Below, piece after piece: positions 22,145-22,758 of a DNA stretch of 22,758 bases. This DNA is from a virus. The position numbers and the translations under genes are program-made. Under the pieces are notes generated by a model that saw only the letters and a program-made list of their open reading frames with translations, was not told the DNA's origin and ran no database searches. The stretch is taken from the IMG/VR virus record IMGVR_UViG_3300025096_000146, positions 1-22,758 of that record, one strand, 5' to 3'. How positions within the stretch are numbered: the stretch's first letter is position 1; each line of letters begins with the position of its first letter.

Positions 22145-22206
22145 GGAACTTTTAGAAACTTTGGACGTATGACAACTAAACAACAAACAAGTAGGAGAAA
22201 ATAAAA
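22145..22206 (+). promoter_or_regulatory. shared leader copy 2 before the gene at 22207
   Basis: GGAACTTTT (22145-22153), GTATGA (22167-22172), CTAAACAACAA and GTAGGAG (22191-22197), in the same order as at 21197-21266. The copy is slightly rearranged, with a CAAA block in place of part of the first. Confidence 0.55.
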
Positions 22207-22548
22207 ATGGATATAGATAAAAAAATCAGCTTAGACGGAGGCTTTGGAGGTAACAGAAAAAGAGTACAGGCTAAATTCTTTTCCAGTAGGGGTAATAACT
22301 GGCAGAATGTAGATATATTAATCGGTAGTGATGAAGGTACGCCATTAATAGCATTATCTACTGAAATAGACGTTACAAGTACTGAGGAACCAGCCAATCC
22401 TGTAAAAGTAGTTTTTCGTGTAGAAGACTTACCTTCTCTAATTGCTACACTTATAGACGTAGGAGAAGAATCCAAAAAAACCATGTTTCAAAACTTGATA
22501 AAATGGGAAGGCTCAGCATTGGAGGTAGGAAAACATGAAATCGTTTAA
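22207..22548 (+). CDS. 113-aa unknown protein
   Basis: A 113-aa, slightly acidic protein. It opens MDIDKKISLDGGFGGNRKR with a Gly-rich loop, and later has hydrophobic beta stretches (NPVKVVFRVEDLP) and a helical end. No motif or family is recognised. A strong GTAGGAG lies 9 nt before the ATG. The last 14 nt overlap the next small gene in another frame, so the two are coupled. An early accessory or host-modifying role is possible by position only. Confidence 0.75.
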   Translation: MDIDKKISLDGGFGGNRKRVQAKFFSSRGNNWQNVDILIGSDEGTPLIALSTEIDVTSTEEPANPVKVVFRVEDLPSLIATLIDVGEESKKTMFQNLIKWEGSALEVGKHEIV

Positions 22549-22681
22549 TAAAACAAATAAGGAACTTGCAAGGGAAATGAATACTACCCCTAGACAGATA
22601 TCCAAGAGCCGGAAACGTGGCTGGATATGGGTAGGCGGTAAGATGGTGAATTATAAAGCACCAATTTTAATAAGGGTATAA
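22535..22681 (+). CDS. 48-aa helix-turn-helix candidate (small regulator)
   Basis: A 48-aa basic frame starting MKSFNKTNKELAREMNTTPR. The stretch ELAREMNTTPRQISKSRKRG has the spacing of a helix-turn-helix: a first helix, a tight turn after MNTT, then a basic recognition helix, as in small excisionase or Cro-like proteins. GGAGG lies 9 nt before the ATG (22521-22525), a strong ribosome site. The start overlaps the previous gene by 14 nt. It could be a transcription factor of the rightward unit. The length fits a minimal HTH domain only. Confidence 0.6.
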   Translation: MKSFNKTNKELAREMNTTPRQISKSRKRGWIWVGGKMVNYKAPILIRV

Positions 22682-22683
22682 AA

Positions 22684-22758
22684 ATGAAACTCAGGCAGGA
22701 ATTAATACAATCACAGTCTCAGGAGTTAGACCAGAGCCGGTACGATTTTACCGGCTGG
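22684..22758 (+). CDS. partial CDS, gene cut by the window end
   Basis: A frame starting MKLRQELIQSQSQELDQSR and open to the last base. AAGGG lies 5 nt before the ATG, and it starts 2 nt after the HTH gene stop. Only about 25 residues are visible: polar, Gln-rich and helical. The function cannot be read from this piece. Confidence 0.6.
   Translation, partial: MKLRQELIQSQSQELDQSRYDFTGW

Overview
The window is a stretch of a tailed double-stranded DNA bacteriophage genome. It is gene-dense and AT-rich. Late genes with 1-nt TAATG or TAGTG overlaps, a P22/T7-style head module (portal, scaffold, coat, short connector proteins) and protein types I associate with uncultured marine phages suggest a short-tailed (podovirus-like) phage of an aquatic bacterium. 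That placement is inference: no host marker, integrase, RNA polymerase or DNA polymerase lies in the window.

Two opposed transcription units diverge from a roughly 800-bp non-coding region at about 18838-19639. The left unit, on the minus strand from 18837 down to the left edge, is the late block. In transcription order it holds: an unknown 82-aa gene, the small terminase, an ART-like protein, a lysis/membrane cluster (three single-TM proteins and a 23-aa mini-protein), a 109-aa phage protein, the large terminase, an M15 peptidase-type endolysin, a GYQxGG-repeat virion protein, portal, scaffold, coat, a small beta-rich virion protein, a zinc-ribbon protein, a 33-aa Lys/Arg peptide, a 1745-aa connector/heptad-repeat fibre protein, two connector-like proteins and a small beta-rich protein.

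The right unit, on the plus strand from 19640 to the right edge, looks like an early or accessory block. It holds a DUF932-like protein, a 45-aa basic protein followed by a terminator, a repeat-rich 378-bp spacer, a Cys-rich Gp88-family protein, two unknown small proteins, a 48-aa helix-turn-helix candidate and a gene cut by the window end.

The most striking points are these. (1) A 1745-aa virion protein joins an apparent head-tail connector domain to about 1500 residues of heptad repeats, the last 100 heptads running without a break and mostly carrying Tyr or Phe at one position. (2) The small terminase frame is clearly coding about 49 codons upstream of its first GTG but has no ATG, GTG or TTG there, which implies a CTG start coupled to the upstream stop, or a frameshift. 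(3) An ADP-ribosyltransferase-like protein sits in the late operon. (4) The divergent spacer combines tandem repeats, direct repeats, a GC hairpin and a 100-bp imperfect inverted repeat, so it is a candidate replication origin or control hub. (5) The rightward block has phased TTGTGCACGTA repeats and a leader sequence shared by two genes.
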